Shown here: piece after piece, positions 43,000-55,102 of the stretch | Layout: the number at the start of each line of letters is the position of its first letter | How positions within the stretch are numbered: the stretch's first letter is position 1 | DNA from: Aricia agestis | Lineage: Eukaryota > Arthropoda > Insecta > Lepidoptera > Lycaenidae | Reading direction: 5' to 3' | DNA: 64,000 nucleotides | NCBI RefSeq assembly: GCF_905147365.1 | Contig: NC_056428.1 | Span: 6,540,001-6,604,000, forward strand | Made by a program: the position numbers and the translations under genes | Notes under the pieces: generated by a model | What the model was told of the DNA's origin: nothing | Database searches by the model: none | What the model saw: the letters and a program-made list of their open reading frames with translations, nothing else

Positions 43000-43664
43000 A
43001 TAGCACTAAGAACCCTTTTTACAATTATTATTTACAGGAAAATAATATTTTCATTTACTGAAACATGAAAATCTTTTTTTTGACAGCCGAATTGATTTGA
43101 CTATTTGACAGTTCTAGCCGGTACAGACTACACAAGTTCACCGTAGTTCAGTCAATGAATTACTGAGTAAGAGAGACGGGAAACGTGCTGACTGTAGTAT
43201 GATATCTCGATTGTCGATATTACATCGTGATTCGTGACTGATCCGTTAATAATTTGTTATATGATCAATGAGTCATAAATTAACTACGACTTACTATTTA
43301 CTAATAAGGATTGATTCAAGTTCGCAAGATCTTCTCGTGAGAGCAGCAGGTTAACTGCATCTTGACATGTAAGCACGTAGCAGTTTAACCAAATAAACCA
43401 GCCACATCTCAAGTAGCTGTAAGAGAGAGAGCCGCTAGCCAGCTTGTTACTGATTTATACCGGTAATTAATTTTTAGAAACGATTGAAAAAAGCTCAATT
43501 GCTTACATTAAATTTTACATTTTACCTAAATGAAATTTTTAACCCAAGAAGATCTCTAACCAAATTATTATCTACCTTTACGGTTTGCAATTTTAATGAT
43601 CATTACATTAATATAATCATGATTTAAGTCATCTATCTAATAACTATATTTAATAATAACTAGC
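43000..43664. other. Pcyt2 upstream region
   Basis: The promoter of the minus-strand Pcyt2 gene should lie just right of 42981. No TATA box seen. No other gene or repeat recognised to 43664. Confidence 0.35.
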
Positions 43665-44162
43665 TATTTGACCGAGCTTTGCTCGGTATTCAATAAAACA
43701 CGAATAAAATGACATTTTCTAAAAATGATTCCCAGTTAGGTCGATTTATCGCCCCCGAAATCCCCTATATACTAAATTTCATGAAAATCGTTGGAGCCAA
43801 TTCCAAAATTCCAATTATATAATTATATACATATATGTATACAAGAATTGCTCGTTTAAAGATATAAGAGTACCTGGATGACCGAGCTTTGCACTCATTG
43901 ACGTCGTGTTACTTAATAAGGCCATCTGCTGGTCGTTAAAACAACTAGTTGCTCGCAAAATAGTATTATTATCCGCCAATAGATGTCAGGAAGAGTCATA
44001 TTTTTTAATTTATCGATAATGGATAAAACACGAATAAAAATACATTTTCTAAAAATGATTCCTAGCTAGATCGATTTATCGCCCCCGAAACCCCTTTATA
44101 CAAAATTTTCCGAGCCGAGTCCGAGATATACAATAATTGCTCGTTTAAAGATGTAAGATAAG
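43665..44162 (+). repeat. Two F3 repeat copies in tandem
   Basis: Copies at 43665-43872 and 43985-44162 share TGACCGAGCTTTGC, ACATTTTCTAAAAATGATTC, CGATTTATCGCCCCCGAAA and AATTGCTCGTTTAAAGAT. Direct orientation. Confidence 0.65.
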
Positions 44163-44356
44163 ATTTTCAAGTAAGTATAAAAATGAATTATAAAATCGTA
44201 AATTTTGGGTTAGTCATCTTTAAGTTAGTCGCCCCATTAGTAATAAATCATATTTTAATCATAGTCATAAATTAGTACGGTCTATAACATCGATTACTAA
44301 ATTTTATAATACGGTAGGTAATCGTTTCTTCTGGTTACTAATTACTAAATTAAGTT

Positions 44357-44678
44357 ATTTTTTTTTATGAAAGAAGGGGGCAAACGAGCAAACGGGTCAC
44401 CTGATGGAAAGCAACTTCCGTCGCCCATGGACACTCGCAGCATCAGAAGAGCTGCAGGTGCGTTGCCGGCCTTTTAAGAGGGAATAGGGTAATAGGGGAG
44501 GGTGGGGATGGGAAGGGAAGGGAATTAGGGAGGATAGGGAAGGGAATTGGGCCTCCGGTAAACTCACTCACTCGGCGAAACACAGCGCAAGCGCTGTTTC
44601 ACGCCGGTTTTCTGTGAGAACGTGGTATTTCTCCGTTCGAGCTGGCCCATTCGTGCCGAAGCATGGATCTCCCACGTA
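44357..44678 (-). repeat. F2 interspersed repeat, near full length
   Basis: Poly-T, then CGAGCAAACGGGTCACCTG through GGAAGGGAATTGGGCCTCC to GCATGGATCTCCCACGT. Confidence 0.7.
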
Positions 44679-45840
44679 ACAAAAATTCCATGACCATGAC
44701 ACGACGCAGGGGACTAAGGGAATCGCTCACTATAGCAACCATAGTAATTACTAGTACCCGATGTATTATTTTAATTTATGGTTATTACCTAATTAGGCAT
44801 TGACTGTGCAGTGGTCTAAAAAACCTGGAGATAAAAAAGAGCTTGAACTTTGTCACCTTCTTGGGTCAACACGAATGAGGTCAAGATCGAGTTCTCTAAA
44901 GTATGTTTTTGTGAGTGGAAATACTTGTAACAAGTGTTTCACAAAAGAGTTATTTTTACCGACTTCCAAAAAGGAGGAGGTAATACGTTCGGCTGTATGT
45001 ACCATCGAGGAAGTTGATTACTATGCAATTGACAGACCAACGTTATTTGGTCGAATATGTCAATTCAGTGTTAATTGTGATCTGTCAGCTGGGTTTGACG
45101 TAACGCAACCAAACTACTTAGGTCCCCGATTTGCATAGGAATCAACTTCTCTGATAGTACCTTTTTTTTGTATATTCAACGATAACTTATCCGTTTGTGA
45201 TCCGATTTTCAAAATTCTTTTTATGTTGTATAGGGTTTAACTCTAATTTGGTACCATGTTCACAAAAGTGAAAAGTGATCTGATGATGGGATCTTGGAGG
45301 AATCGAGGGGACTCCTTGAAATTTGTTAGTATAAAATATATAGTGATTTCAATTTTTTCTGAAGCATTCTAGGTAAATGCTACCAAAAAGTAAGATTTCG
45401 CACCAGGTTATACCTTGGATCCGAAGGTACCCAACAGAACTTTTGAATCCTTATAGATACAGGTTTGGGGATTTCGGCGTTGTTTAAACAACTGAAAGCA
45501 TAAGCCAACACATCAATTTAATTGATCATCATCATCAAAATCATAATTATGCCATGGGTCATCACATTATGACCCAATTATTGATGCTTTTCGTGATATT
45601 TTGCATCGAAGCAGATGTTTTTGATGATTATGTTGTATAGGATATAATCTTGATTTTGTATAATAATTAACAAAGTGGTGAGTTGATGATGGGATCTATG
45701 AGCAATCGAGGGAAATCCTTGAAATTTATCAAAAGACTCATAGTGGTTAAAATGTTGTTTCCAGTAAGTAACTTAAACATATGTTACGAATAAGAGAAAG
45801 TTCATACGAAGGTGTCTCTTGGTCCAAAGGCACTGAACAG

Positions 45841-46027
45841 GTGCCTTACTCCCGAAACTGATATCGATTTAGATTTTCGATTTCAACCATAAACCTACGA
45901 CAGTATATATTATGTCTATGATTTCAACGGTTTTTTGACATTTTTAGACATATTTTAGATGGCTAAAGTGTCAAAAAACCGTTGAAATCGCAAATCGAAA
46001 TCGATATCAGTTTCGGGAGTAAGCCAC
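45841..46027. mobile_element. 187-bp MITE with CAG target duplication
   Basis: The termini GTGCCTTACTCCCGAAACTG and GTGGCTTACTCCCGAAACTG are inverted. CAG flanks both ends (45838-45840, 46028-46030), and F5 copy 1 has a single CAG at the empty site. A 3-bp CWG duplication fits PIF/Harbinger (inference). Confidence 0.82.
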
Positions 46028-46948
46028 CAGAACTTCTGAACCTTTAAAGATGAAAGTTTTTAAATTGCAGCATCGCTTAGATAACTGCAAGCATTTACCA
46101 CAATTTCGCTTACAGTAACATAATGTGAATAGTTAACATTCTTAGTAGTTATTTACGCATAAAGCCTATCTTGTAGATAACTAAAAAGAGTGAAATTATT
46201 ATTTTTAACAAAAAATTAAAACCGACTTAAAACAATAATAATAACTAGAGATCGGCCCAATGGTCGAAATTCGACCTTAGTTTCAACGACATTAGGACTA
46301 AGTTAGGTATGTAGGTACCTATATTTTGTAAAAAATATTGACCAATGAGTTTCTAAAATACTAGAGTAGCAATGTCTTACAAAAGATTCTCAGAAATGCG
46401 TAACCACTTTTTTGTTCAAAAGACAATGTCAAGTCATATATTCGTTATGTCATTATGTATGTGAGATATGCCTGCAGGCATCTTCGAAGTGGCAACGCGT
46501 TGCTACCGTAAACTTCCAATCTAGTTACGTTAGTAACATAGAATATCATTGATATTGACTTTATCATAATTTTTTTTTTCAACTCTTTTTTAGGACTCAG
46601 CTGATCTCAGACTGGCCGTGTAAGCATTGTCACAATAGACATAACTACTAATATACCTAATAGTATCTAAAATTCAATAAAAAAAAAACAATAATTCATT
46701 TTCAATTTTTCAACTCGTTGTCAACATTGTCAACCATAGACATAATATATACTGTCGTATAGGTTTATGTTGTCAACAGACTTCAACCATAAATAAAAGA
46801 GTACAATTCGTATGTATAGCTTTGTCACTCAAAAATCTGTCATCTTCTTGAGTGTGCGTGTTGTAGTGTGTGTAATGATTTATTTGTTAAGAAAATGTAT
46901 GATAAAAGGATAATTTCAAAATAATATTAGCTCGATGCACTCCTTCAC

Positions 46949-47196
46949 CATGCCTGCCTAGCATACGCCAACGAGATATCTCACTCTCAAGATAATTAAA
47001 AACTACTCGTCTCTTAATGTCAAAATCTTGACATTGTCTTGACAAAACTCTATAAAATGTGTTATTTCGGTGATAGATCTACGCGAGAAAAAATGTTTGT
47101 CATCAGGGTCAATATAGAGATGAAGAGACAAACCATCAAACATCGAGAAAACATGTAGAGTGAGATATCTCGTTGGCGTTTGCTAGGCAGGCATAT
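46949..47196. mobile_element. MITE with TGCCTGCCTAGC termini
   Basis: TGCCTGCCTAGCATACGCC and GAGATATCTCACTCT on the left are mirrored by AGAGTGAGATATCTC and GGCGTTTGCTAGGCAGGCA on the right. About 37-bp inverted repeats with one mismatch. Confidence 0.75.
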
Positions 47197-47964
47197 GAAC
47201 TATAACTGTGCAAAATTTCATTCACCTACGTTTCCCCATTTTTCGTATATTATCGTACCTATATATTTAGATATGAGCTATAATTATGAACTAAAAAGTA
47301 TTAAATAACTGTTATGTACTCTATAATAGTGCCTTTTTTAGAATTCGTCTAAATCTCAACTATTTCTGTACATATTACAGTCTTTATTACTTTGAAGTTG
47401 GTACCAGTCCCAAAAGTTTCAGATATTCTGACATTGACTCACTGATCTCCATTAACTTGTTTAATGGAGGTCAGTGCAATGACTGAACTTACAATAAAAT
47501 TAGCTGGTAACGACTTCAAAATAATGTATGGACATTAAGGGAGCGACTAACCCTAAAGTGACGATTTTATAATTCATTTTTATTTTTAATACTTGAAAAT
47601 AAGCCCCGAATTGTTTTTTTTGTACTGTTTTTTGATCCTCGTTTTTTTATACATCAACTAAATCGAGTAAAAAAAAACGAAACGCCTTAGATAATATATT
47701 CTTTGTTATTAATAAAAAAAAAAATATCTGAAAATTCCAAATAATTTGGACATAGTATGGCAATTTCGTTAAAAGAAGAGGTAAGTAACTTGGGGATTTT
47801 TTTCTATCGAGTGAAATTCATAATTATATCGTGTAATGGAATGTAAATTCCACTGTGTTAGATCCTTAACTAACACATATTTTTTTCAGAATGTAAATTA
47901 CTATATTTTTATGTCTCCTGTCACTTTTAAATCTTGAAAATCGTCCGTTTCTGGGAATACAGGG

Positions 47965-48085
47965 CCTTAAAAGGCCGGCAACGCACCTGCAGCTCTTGTG
48001 ATATTGCGAGTGCCTATGGGCGACGGAAATTAGTTACTTCCTATCAGGTGACCCGTTTGCTAGTTTGCCCCTTATTTTATAAAAA
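47965..48085 (+). repeat. F2 repeat, 5'-truncated, plus orientation
   Basis: CTTAAAAGGCCGGCAACGCA, GGTGACCCGTTTGCTAG and a poly-A end (AAAAAAAAAATA). Shows that F2 ends in poly-A. Confidence 0.65.
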
Positions 48086-48194
48086 AAAAATACCAGCGTC
48101 CTAGGCGAGATTTTTTCGGCGTCCAAGGTGCTGCTGCAGCCAGCTACACTACTAAACCCTGGGTGGTAACTGGTAGCCAAGCTTCCGCCCACTT

Positions 48195-48216
48195 CCCCCC
48201 CCCCCCCCCCCCCCCC
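48195..48216. repeat. C22 homopolymer
   Basis: Twenty-two consecutive C residues after CCGCCCACTT. G22 on the other strand could form a quadruplex. Length is likely unstable and error-prone in assembly. Confidence 0.9.
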
Positions 48217-48809
48217 TCCCTAAACGCGTCTCAGTAGAAAGGTATAAAAAACTTTAATATTATGCTTACTAATTTATATCTGGTAGTGGTAAGGTGTGAT
48301 GTGATATGACTATCGAAATTATATCATATTATGTGAGCAATAGATACATTAATAATAAGATAAATTAATTAACACTTGTATGTACATGTATTATCTAATC
48401 TAAGCGCCTGGCGTATCATTGGCCCACTGCAGTCACGCCACTATGACGAGTTGACGGATTTCGACTTTGGAATCGTGTCTCGCCCGGCAACGTTTGAAGG
48501 CGGGTCGCAGTGTTATCTGTTATGAGGCCAATGCCTCTTGTAAGTTCCGCTTCGAAACCAGCAGTCCCAGCTCGAAACTTCGGTTAAGTTAAGAACACCC
48601 CCATATTAGCAAATGGATCGATATTTTTTGTTGAAATAGCATCGGTGGGACAGCAAAATAATTTTGCGTTTGCTTGACAATCTCCGCACGGCATAAATCA
48701 TATTATAATTTCTGCCTCCATCTGTTAATCTGTAATATCTTTTGGGGTCCTCAAAAAGCAAAAAAGCGAGACTTGGTCGTAAAGACCAAGACTCTATAGA
48801 TCTATAATA

Positions 48810-49070
48810 TACAGGGTGTAACAAAAACAAGTGATAATACTTTAGGGTGTGTACGTGTTCCTTGTAGAGAGTTCACTGTGAAAGTAGCAGCGCTGAAAGA
48901 CCAAAATTTTTTTCACTTTTGTATGGGGAAACTCGTGACGCTCGGGCCTTTGCCCATACAAAAGTGAAAAAAATTTTCGTCTTTCAGAGCTGCTACTTTC
49001 ACAGTAAACTCTCTACAAGGAACACGTACACACCCTAAAATATTATCACTTATTTTTGGTACACACTGTA
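48810..49070. mobile_element. Palindromic MITE (TACAGGGTGTA ends)
   Basis: GTACGTGTTCCTTGTAGAGAG and CTTTTGTATGGG are mirrored by CCCATACAAAAG and CTCTCTACAAGGAACACGTAC. Arms are about 110 nt and highly similar. Related fragment at 3463-3560. Confidence 0.8.
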
Positions 49071-49139
49071 TAGATCACCAGATAAAAAAATTGCACAATT
49101 TTTTTTAATTTACTTAAAATCTCTCAAAATTATTAAGAA

Positions 49140-49388
49140 ACAGCGCTTACGCTGTGTTTCGCCGAGTGAGTGAGTTTACCGGAGGCCCAATCCCCTACCC
49201 TTTTCCCTTCCCTTCCCTACCCTACCCTCCCCAGTCCCTTATTACCTTATTCCCTCTTAAAACGCCGGCAACGCACCAGCAGTTCTCTGATGCTGCGACG
49301 GTAGTTGCTTTCCATGGGCGATGGTAGTTGCTTTCCATCAGGTGACTCGTTTGCTCGTTTTCCCCCTTATTTCTTAAAAAAGAGATGC
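49140..49388 (+). repeat. F2 interspersed repeat, plus orientation
   Basis: AACAGCGCTTACGCTGTGTT, GGAGGCCCAATCCCCTACCC, CCATCAGGTGACTCG and a short A tail (TTAAAAAAGAG). A short internal duplication of GGTAGTTGCTTTCCAT is present. Confidence 0.65.
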
Positions 49389-49816
49389 CGTAAGAGAAGG
49401 TATCTACTATTTTAAACCTACTTACAGGAAAACAATTATCTTATTTATACTTACTTATATTTATGTATAAAATTCTCGTCTCACAATGTTAGGCCGCGTA
49501 CTCCTCCGAAACGGCTTTTCTTTTTAACCTTTTATATGCATACTCAGTGGGTCTGAGAATCGGCTACTGGGTAAGTACTTTTTATATTGATAAGTGTATT
49601 TGTTGAATAAATAATAGTAAATTATTACAACTCGAGACTGACGGCGACCATTGTTTGTGCGACGCGAGTCACGTGGGGCGAAATACTTTATATAATATGG
49701 CAAAGAAACATTTGCCGGGACAGCTAGTAATAATATAGTTGGTCCCAATGGAACGAGAGAGTACCTAAGTCACAGTAGTACAAATTACAATACATATAAA
49801 ATCCAGGATATTGTTA

Positions 49817-49999
49817 GTGTCTAAACACACTAGGCCGAAGTTACGCGGCGTAAATTACGCCTGCAATGTCAAACGCATACAATATACGGACGGAACGCGA
49901 CGGAATAGTGTGTCATGCATGGGTTATTTAAAATACATTGCGGGCGTAATCATGCGGAATTTAAGGCCGGCCTAACTTCGGCCTAGTGTATTTAGACAC
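49817..49999. mobile_element. MITE of the GTGTCTAAACAC family, complete
   Basis: Left GTGTCTAAACACACTAGGCC and right GGCCTAGTGTATTTAGACAC are inverted with one or two mismatches; AACTTCGG blocks lie inside. Sister of 3140-3331. Confidence 0.72.
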
Positions 50000-50394
50000 G
50001 TGCCTAAGTATAGGAAGCTTTTTTCTTTCTTGAACATTTTCCTTCTAGTATAGGAAACGAACCAAGTGAACCCCGAAGTAATTGCTCAGTCAGAAAAAAC
50101 TTTATAGCATAGTAAAGTATCGATGAATTAAGAGTTTTGTATAAATATCCAAAGAATAATAATAATAGAAGTTAGGTATTTTTTATATTATTCTGTTTTT
50201 TCGAAACGGTTACGTGAGGTTTAGGTATACCGTGTATAATATTATGTTACAATTGCAGATGGTAGAAATAAAATTCAGCAACTTAAACAATTTTATTTAT
50301 TGAATAGATTTTTCCTTCTAAATCACTTTAAGTTTGCATTATTTTTGTTTGATTCTGTGTTGTAGCACAATATTTCGTTGTACGTGTTCCTGGC
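50000..50394. other. Desaturase 3' flank
   Basis: Downstream of the desaturase stop on the minus strand. AT-rich, probably 3' UTR. Nothing else recognised. Confidence 0.4.
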
Positions 50395-52534
50395 TTACTC
50401 TATTATTTTGGCAAGTTTCTTGTGTTCCTCGGTCATGTCCTTGTCATCCCAACCCCAAATTGGATTAAGGTGGTGATGATCCTCCTGATGCTCCAATTTC
50501 TTCATTTCTGATGGATGCGTACCATCTCCAGTTCTTGATACCCTTGCCTCGATTAAATGACTTGGTACGGTTTTTAAATCGTATGCCAAACCTGAAATTT
50601 ATAAATCGAGGTAGAGTAATATGTGAATTTGATACACATAAATACCTACATTAACATTTAAGATTTTACCATTATTAATAGGCTTAAAAATAATCGCTTC
50701 GAAAGGAGAGCCTAAATATGTGATCACATCAAAAATCAAAACAAACAGTAATCGCATAGGTACCGCATTTATATGCCAGATCTATAAGAGCGGTGCTAAT
50801 GTTGGTCCTGTAGTTTCCCAGCTCGGCCGCTTTGTAGTCCCACGGGAACACGTGGTGGTAGTTGTGCCAGCCTTCACCCACCGCCAGAATCGCGACCAAT
50901 TTATTCTCTGTAGGTCCGATGTGCCTGTTAAAGTTGCCATTGGACGAGATATTTTATTTGTCCCGGGAAAAACGGAAAAGACAATAAAATACAGCATATT
51001 AATTCGAACTATGAGTTATCGCATAAACATAACATAATTGCGGTAAACAATTACCCACCTATCATAAGGCTTGTTCCCAAAGATATGAGCCGCAGAATTG
51101 ACTAGCCAAGTGCAGTGAAGCGAATAGGTGTATCGCAAGATGGATGCAATATGCCAGGACACAGATAAACTCTCGTTCCATAGTGCCATCGGGATCAAAG
51201 TAGGTATAACAAAACTGATCATCGGCATGATCAGAAAGTAATATCTGAAAAAAAGCCTTAGATGAATCCAGGAGATCGATAGATCCATAATCGTAAATAA
51301 ATAAAAAATAATATTATATTAAGTTCCAATATTTAGTACGGTCTATCTGTGTCTCATTCAAAGAATTATGGACATTTTCGACTTACTTTTTCTGGAACAT
51401 GACAATAGGATCCTTTTTTAGATCAGACATATCAACAGAGGCTCCTTTCTCGATGACATCTCTGTGTTTTCGCACCATCAACCACCCTATGTGGGAGAAG
51501 AAGAACCCTCTTTTAGCGTTGTGAGGATCCGCGTCAGTTTCTGAGAACTTGTGGTGTGCCCTATAATATTATAGTTCAAATTTTCAGTAACCTTATCCCA
51601 TTTACTTACAAGTAATTATTCTGACTCCTGATAAAATATTAGGCGCTTACCTGTGGTCTCTAACCCACTCATAGATATGATTCTGGAAAGCGATGGTTTG
51701 TAAACAGGCTAAAAAAAGTCGGAGAGGCCATCTTGCTTTATAAGCCTTATGAGCCCAAAGCCTGTGTGCGCCTGCAGTAATTCCTAATCCACTCACGTTA
51801 CTTAAAATAAAACCTAAAAAAGGCGTAATATTTTATACATAATATCTTTAGTTTCCTAAATACGTACTTAATACTTTAAATAATAATTGAAAAAGAAAAT
51901 GAAAGTGTTAAAATATTGTCTACGTACTAAATATTACTGTTTGGACTTTGGCCTTAGTAAATGCCAAATATATTGCATATGCCACTGCGACGTGTAAGTA
52001 AATAAATGCAATTACATTTCTCCAGACAATCTGAGTCCTAAAACAAGGAAAAATTAATATGAATAAATTATCTTGTATAAGTAGTCGAAGCTCGAACCTC
52101 ATGTTGGATACGATCTTTGGCGATTTTAGAGTTAGTGAATTAGTGATGTATTTTATCTAGGAGTTATCTTATATCTTATATATTTAAACGAGCAATTCTT
52201 GTATAAGTATGTATATATGTAATTGGAATCTCGGAATCGGCTTCAACGATTTTCGTGAAATTTAGTATATAGGGAGTTTCGAGGGCGATAAATCGATCTA
52301 TATAGCTAGGAATCATTTTTAGAAAATGTCATTTTATTCGTGTTTTATCGAATAGCTAGTTATAAATTATTACTAAACTCCAAGTTACTATATATAAGTA
52401 TATATTATATTATTATAACATAGTGAAGACAAATTGACTTACTCATTATTAACTTTACTTTTGGTTGCACTCTTTTTTATCAGAGGAACATCCATTAGTT
52501 GCACAGAGGAGCTTGTTACCACAGAACTCTTCAT
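50395..52534 (-). CDS. Acyl-CoA desaturase, lepidopteran Δ9/Δ11-type family (7 exons)
   Basis: Membrane-bound, ER, iron-dependent fatty acyl-CoA desaturase; inserts a double bond into the acyl chain using cytochrome b5 electrons. The family makes both housekeeping lipids and moth sex-pheromone precursors. Exons are 52534-52443, 52037-51928, 51813-51651, 51560-51387, 51244-51059, 50924-50764 and 50591-50395, giving 1083 nt and 360 residues, with all phases consistent. Three histidine boxes are visible: HRLWAH, HRAHH and HNYHH, plus the conserved GEGWHNYHHVFPWDYKAAEL stretch. Four hydrophobic segments lie around boxes 1 and 2 (for example VIAFIYLHVAVAYAIYLAF). The subgroup motif before box 3 reads GPTE in PYDRHIGPTEN. 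The start is the ATG of exon 1. The C-terminus is His- and Glu-rich (HQEDHHHLNPIWGW), which is unusual. Position of unsaturation cannot be read from the sequence. Confidence 0.94.
52147..52362 (-). repeat. F3 repeat in desaturase intron 1
   Basis: Inverse of the F3 family: TTAAACGAGCAATTCTTGTA, GATAAATCGATC and CGTGTTTTATCGAATAGCTAG. Confidence 0.65.
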
Positions 52535-52723
52535 TGTTGTTTTGTTACCACCAGCTAACTAAGACAACTAAGAAATGTTCTCTTAAAAACTATTATCTAA
52601 GTACACATTTTTTGTTATATTGTCATTGTTTTCATTCAACGAAGTAACAACTACACGTAAATTACTTGACGTATGCGACTTTTTACGGTGCAAACAATGG
52701 CAGTTTCTCAATTAAAGCTTTTA

Positions 52724-52732
52724 TTATATATA
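52724..52732 (-). promoter_or_regulatory. Candidate TATA box of the desaturase
   Basis: TATATATAA on the minus strand, about 190 nt upstream of the ATG. This would leave a 5' leader of roughly 160 nt, with no intervening repeat. Context only; no transcript evidence. Confidence 0.4.
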
Positions 52733-53832
52733 GCTTCACACGAGGACAACAAAAAGAAGCAATTATAACGTGAGGCAAATTATCGTACCTAAATTGTAAA
52801 TAAATTCGTGAAGAGTTTAAGCAATAAAACATAATTTTATGTATTTATAAGTGTGTAAGTAATGTGTATTTAGGTTAATAATTCAGTAATTTTTGTTATG
52901 ACGTGGTACTGGCCTTAATCCTGATTCAAATTTGCTCTTTTTTACCCGACTGCCGGGAGGGTTATGTGTTTAGCGCGTATATTGTATGTTTGTAATATTC
53001 TTTATTAGTGTAGATTTTAATCACCTCAATTTCTTCCAATATCGTTTTGTTGTTAAACCGGCATGAAGAGGAAAATGAAAAGGGAATGTTAATAGGCCCC
53101 TATGTGCCGTCGCTTTTTCAGTGTGCTTTTATCTGTAAAAGCACACTGATAATTCCATAAAAAATAGAAGAGCCACGATTTATTTTGATCCATATTCATT
53201 AATTAAAATGTGACCTTCTAAATTAAATTGTTTTATTAATCTTTCGAAAGGTCTTTTGTTCCAGGTTTTTGCCAACTTAAATTTTATTTATTTTCAGTAA
53301 GTACCTACACACCTATGTGTTTAAATAAGAGTAGGTAACTTTCTTAAGTTCTTCTGTTACATCTATGTCATCATTGATGTTATCCGAACCCTAGACAGGT
53401 TTTAGGTGCTGATAATCTTCGCAGATTACAAATATTTGTGATAGATGTGTTCCATTACCTGTTATTTGAACTCTAGCTTGAAATAAGTCGTTTGACGCCT
53501 GTAATTATATATTGTTATTAAAAAGTTTTACGTAATATATGTACGACAGACAATACGAAAAGTTATGAGTCATGAATATAAAAATTAATCAATAGTTTAA
53601 AAAAATATCGTATCACTTCGTAAAGGAATTGCAATCGAAGTTATCGATTTCGTACTGACATTTCAATGGTGCCGGCGATTTAAGATGGCCGCCCTTTTTT
53701 ATCGATTTGATTTCGATTCAACAGAGTCAATCTCTATTGACATAAGTTCCGTTTCATGCATAATATGACATTTTTCAAATGTTTTCGTAACTATAATTTT
53801 ATACTCCTACTTCACAGTTAATATTTAAGTAA
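52733..53832. other. Intergenic, desaturase upstream region
   Basis: No gene found. A perfect 13-bp hairpin (CAGTGTGCTTTTA, loop TCTG) lies at 53119-53148. The rest is AT-rich without recognised repeats. Confidence 0.45.
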
Positions 53833-53985
53833 AAATAAAAAATAAAAAAATAAAAAACTCTTTATTCAAACAAACAAAACAGATCAATTTACACACGTTA
53901 CAAAAACAGAAATAGTTTGAATTGGCGGCCTTACTGCTGGAAGCAGTCTCTACCAGGCAACCATAAAATATAACTAAAAATATTA
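53833..53985 (-). repeat. Non-LTR retrotransposon 3' tail, inverted copy
   Basis: Inverse of 9945-10098: AAAACTCTTTATTCAAACAA, GGCGGCCTTACTGCTGGAAG and CAGGCAACCATAAAATATAA. Confidence 0.65.
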
Positions 53986-54139
53986 TAATTTTTATTAATA
54001 AGTTAGCATTTAGCATCTTTTCATTTTTATTCATTTACAATTAAGTACTTATAGGAAACATTTGTTTTTGTAGATGGAATATAATTTATTACATTTTGAT
54101 TTTTTTTGTTTTCTTGTAAAAATGAAATACTTATTAAAC

Positions 54140-54525
54140 TGTAATATTTACTGACTTTAAGTTTAAATAATTCCTAAGCATAATATAGTCCATAATTGTA
54201 GTCAAGGTGTTCCGGGACTCGGGGGACCGCTAATGCAGATGTTTGATTCCACATAACATTATAAGACAATCAGCGATTACCTACCTACAACGTGCCTACA
54301 ACCTACAAGGGGTATGGTGGCGATACAAAATGCAAAAGACGCTGTTGTCGTACCTACTTTACTTGGCGGTCCCCCAACATATCGTGACAACAATTATTAT
54401 GGACTTATTATATTACTATAATATGCTTAGGAATTATTTAAACTTCAAGTCAGTAAATATTATTGCATTACTTTTTTAAGTTGTTTGACGGGTTTTTTTT
54501 TTAATTTCTTAATTTAATTTTATGG
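54140..54525. mobile_element. Long-TIR MITE F6, copy 1
   Basis: TGACTTTAAGTTTAAATAAT and GGGGGACCGCTAATG are mirrored by TTGGCGGTCCCCC and ATTATTTAAACTTCAAGTCA. Same family as 57501-57898 and 59855-60232. Ends partly degraded. Confidence 0.7.
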
Positions 54526-54844
54526 TAGTCTAATTTCTAAACCAATTAACCTTTGGCCGACATAATTATTACATATTTTGGCCGACGGTGGTCGAAGCTT
54601 AGAACGATGCCTGAGCAATTTTTTTTTAAATTTATTTCGAGATCTATTAAATGTATAATATTACGAGTAGAAATATTTGCATGCCCAGTTGGGCAAATGT
54701 GATGAAACCATTGTAAAATCTACTAACATCTTTAAGTACTAACTCACATTTTGCATATAAAGAAATTGAATTGAATTGAATTTTATTGATATTAAATAAT
54801 ACTGAATAACTGCTTAAAAATAATTTATTATACGAGCAATGTTC

Positions 54845-55102
54845 TTAGTCCTTGGCATCAGCGACACCTCCGTTTGTGATAGCGAACGTAGCTTCACTTT
54901 CCGGCAAATCTGGTGAATCGTATATTTTGGCTATTCTATTCTCACCGCGGCCCTTCCTGAGGTAAATTCTTGTGGTTGACGCGTGCGCTAGAATGTTACC
55001 CCCTATAGGTTTCTTGGGATCCACTTGAAAGGACATGGTAGCGCCTGGATCGGCTGTCATTTGATTCGTTATGAAAACCGCTACGTTGTATTCTTCAGAA
55101 AT
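54845..55102 (-). CDS. Dmc1: Dmc1 last exon
   Basis: 86 codons with stop after TTTTTGTAG. ISEEYNVAVFITNQMTADPG, HASTTRIYLRKGRGENR, RIAKIYDSPDLPE and the GGVADAKD end. Confidence 0.95.
   Translation of the reverse strand: MSEEYNVAVFITNQMTADPGATMSFQVDPKKPIGGNILAHASTTRIYLRKGRGENRIAKIYDSPDLPESEATFAITNGGVADAKD

Larger units (their letters stand above)
44955..47410 (-). repeat. F5 long dispersed repeat, inverted copy 2, nested
   Basis: Inverse of 28730-29790, starting ACCGACTTCCAAAAAGGAGG. Interrupted by a 187-bp element at 45841-46027 and by about 1 kb (near 46238-47265) that includes another MITE. Apparent ORFs here are incidental. Confidence 0.65.

Noticed and set aside
44800..45138. 112-residue plus-strand frame
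   Set aside because: Covers the boundary of the F5 repeat (ACCGACTTCCAAAAAGGAGG); the matching F5 copy has no conserved frame.
54845..55102. RAD51 rather than DMC1
   Set aside because: The loop reads TADPGAT as in DMC1, not the AQVDGA form of RAD51.
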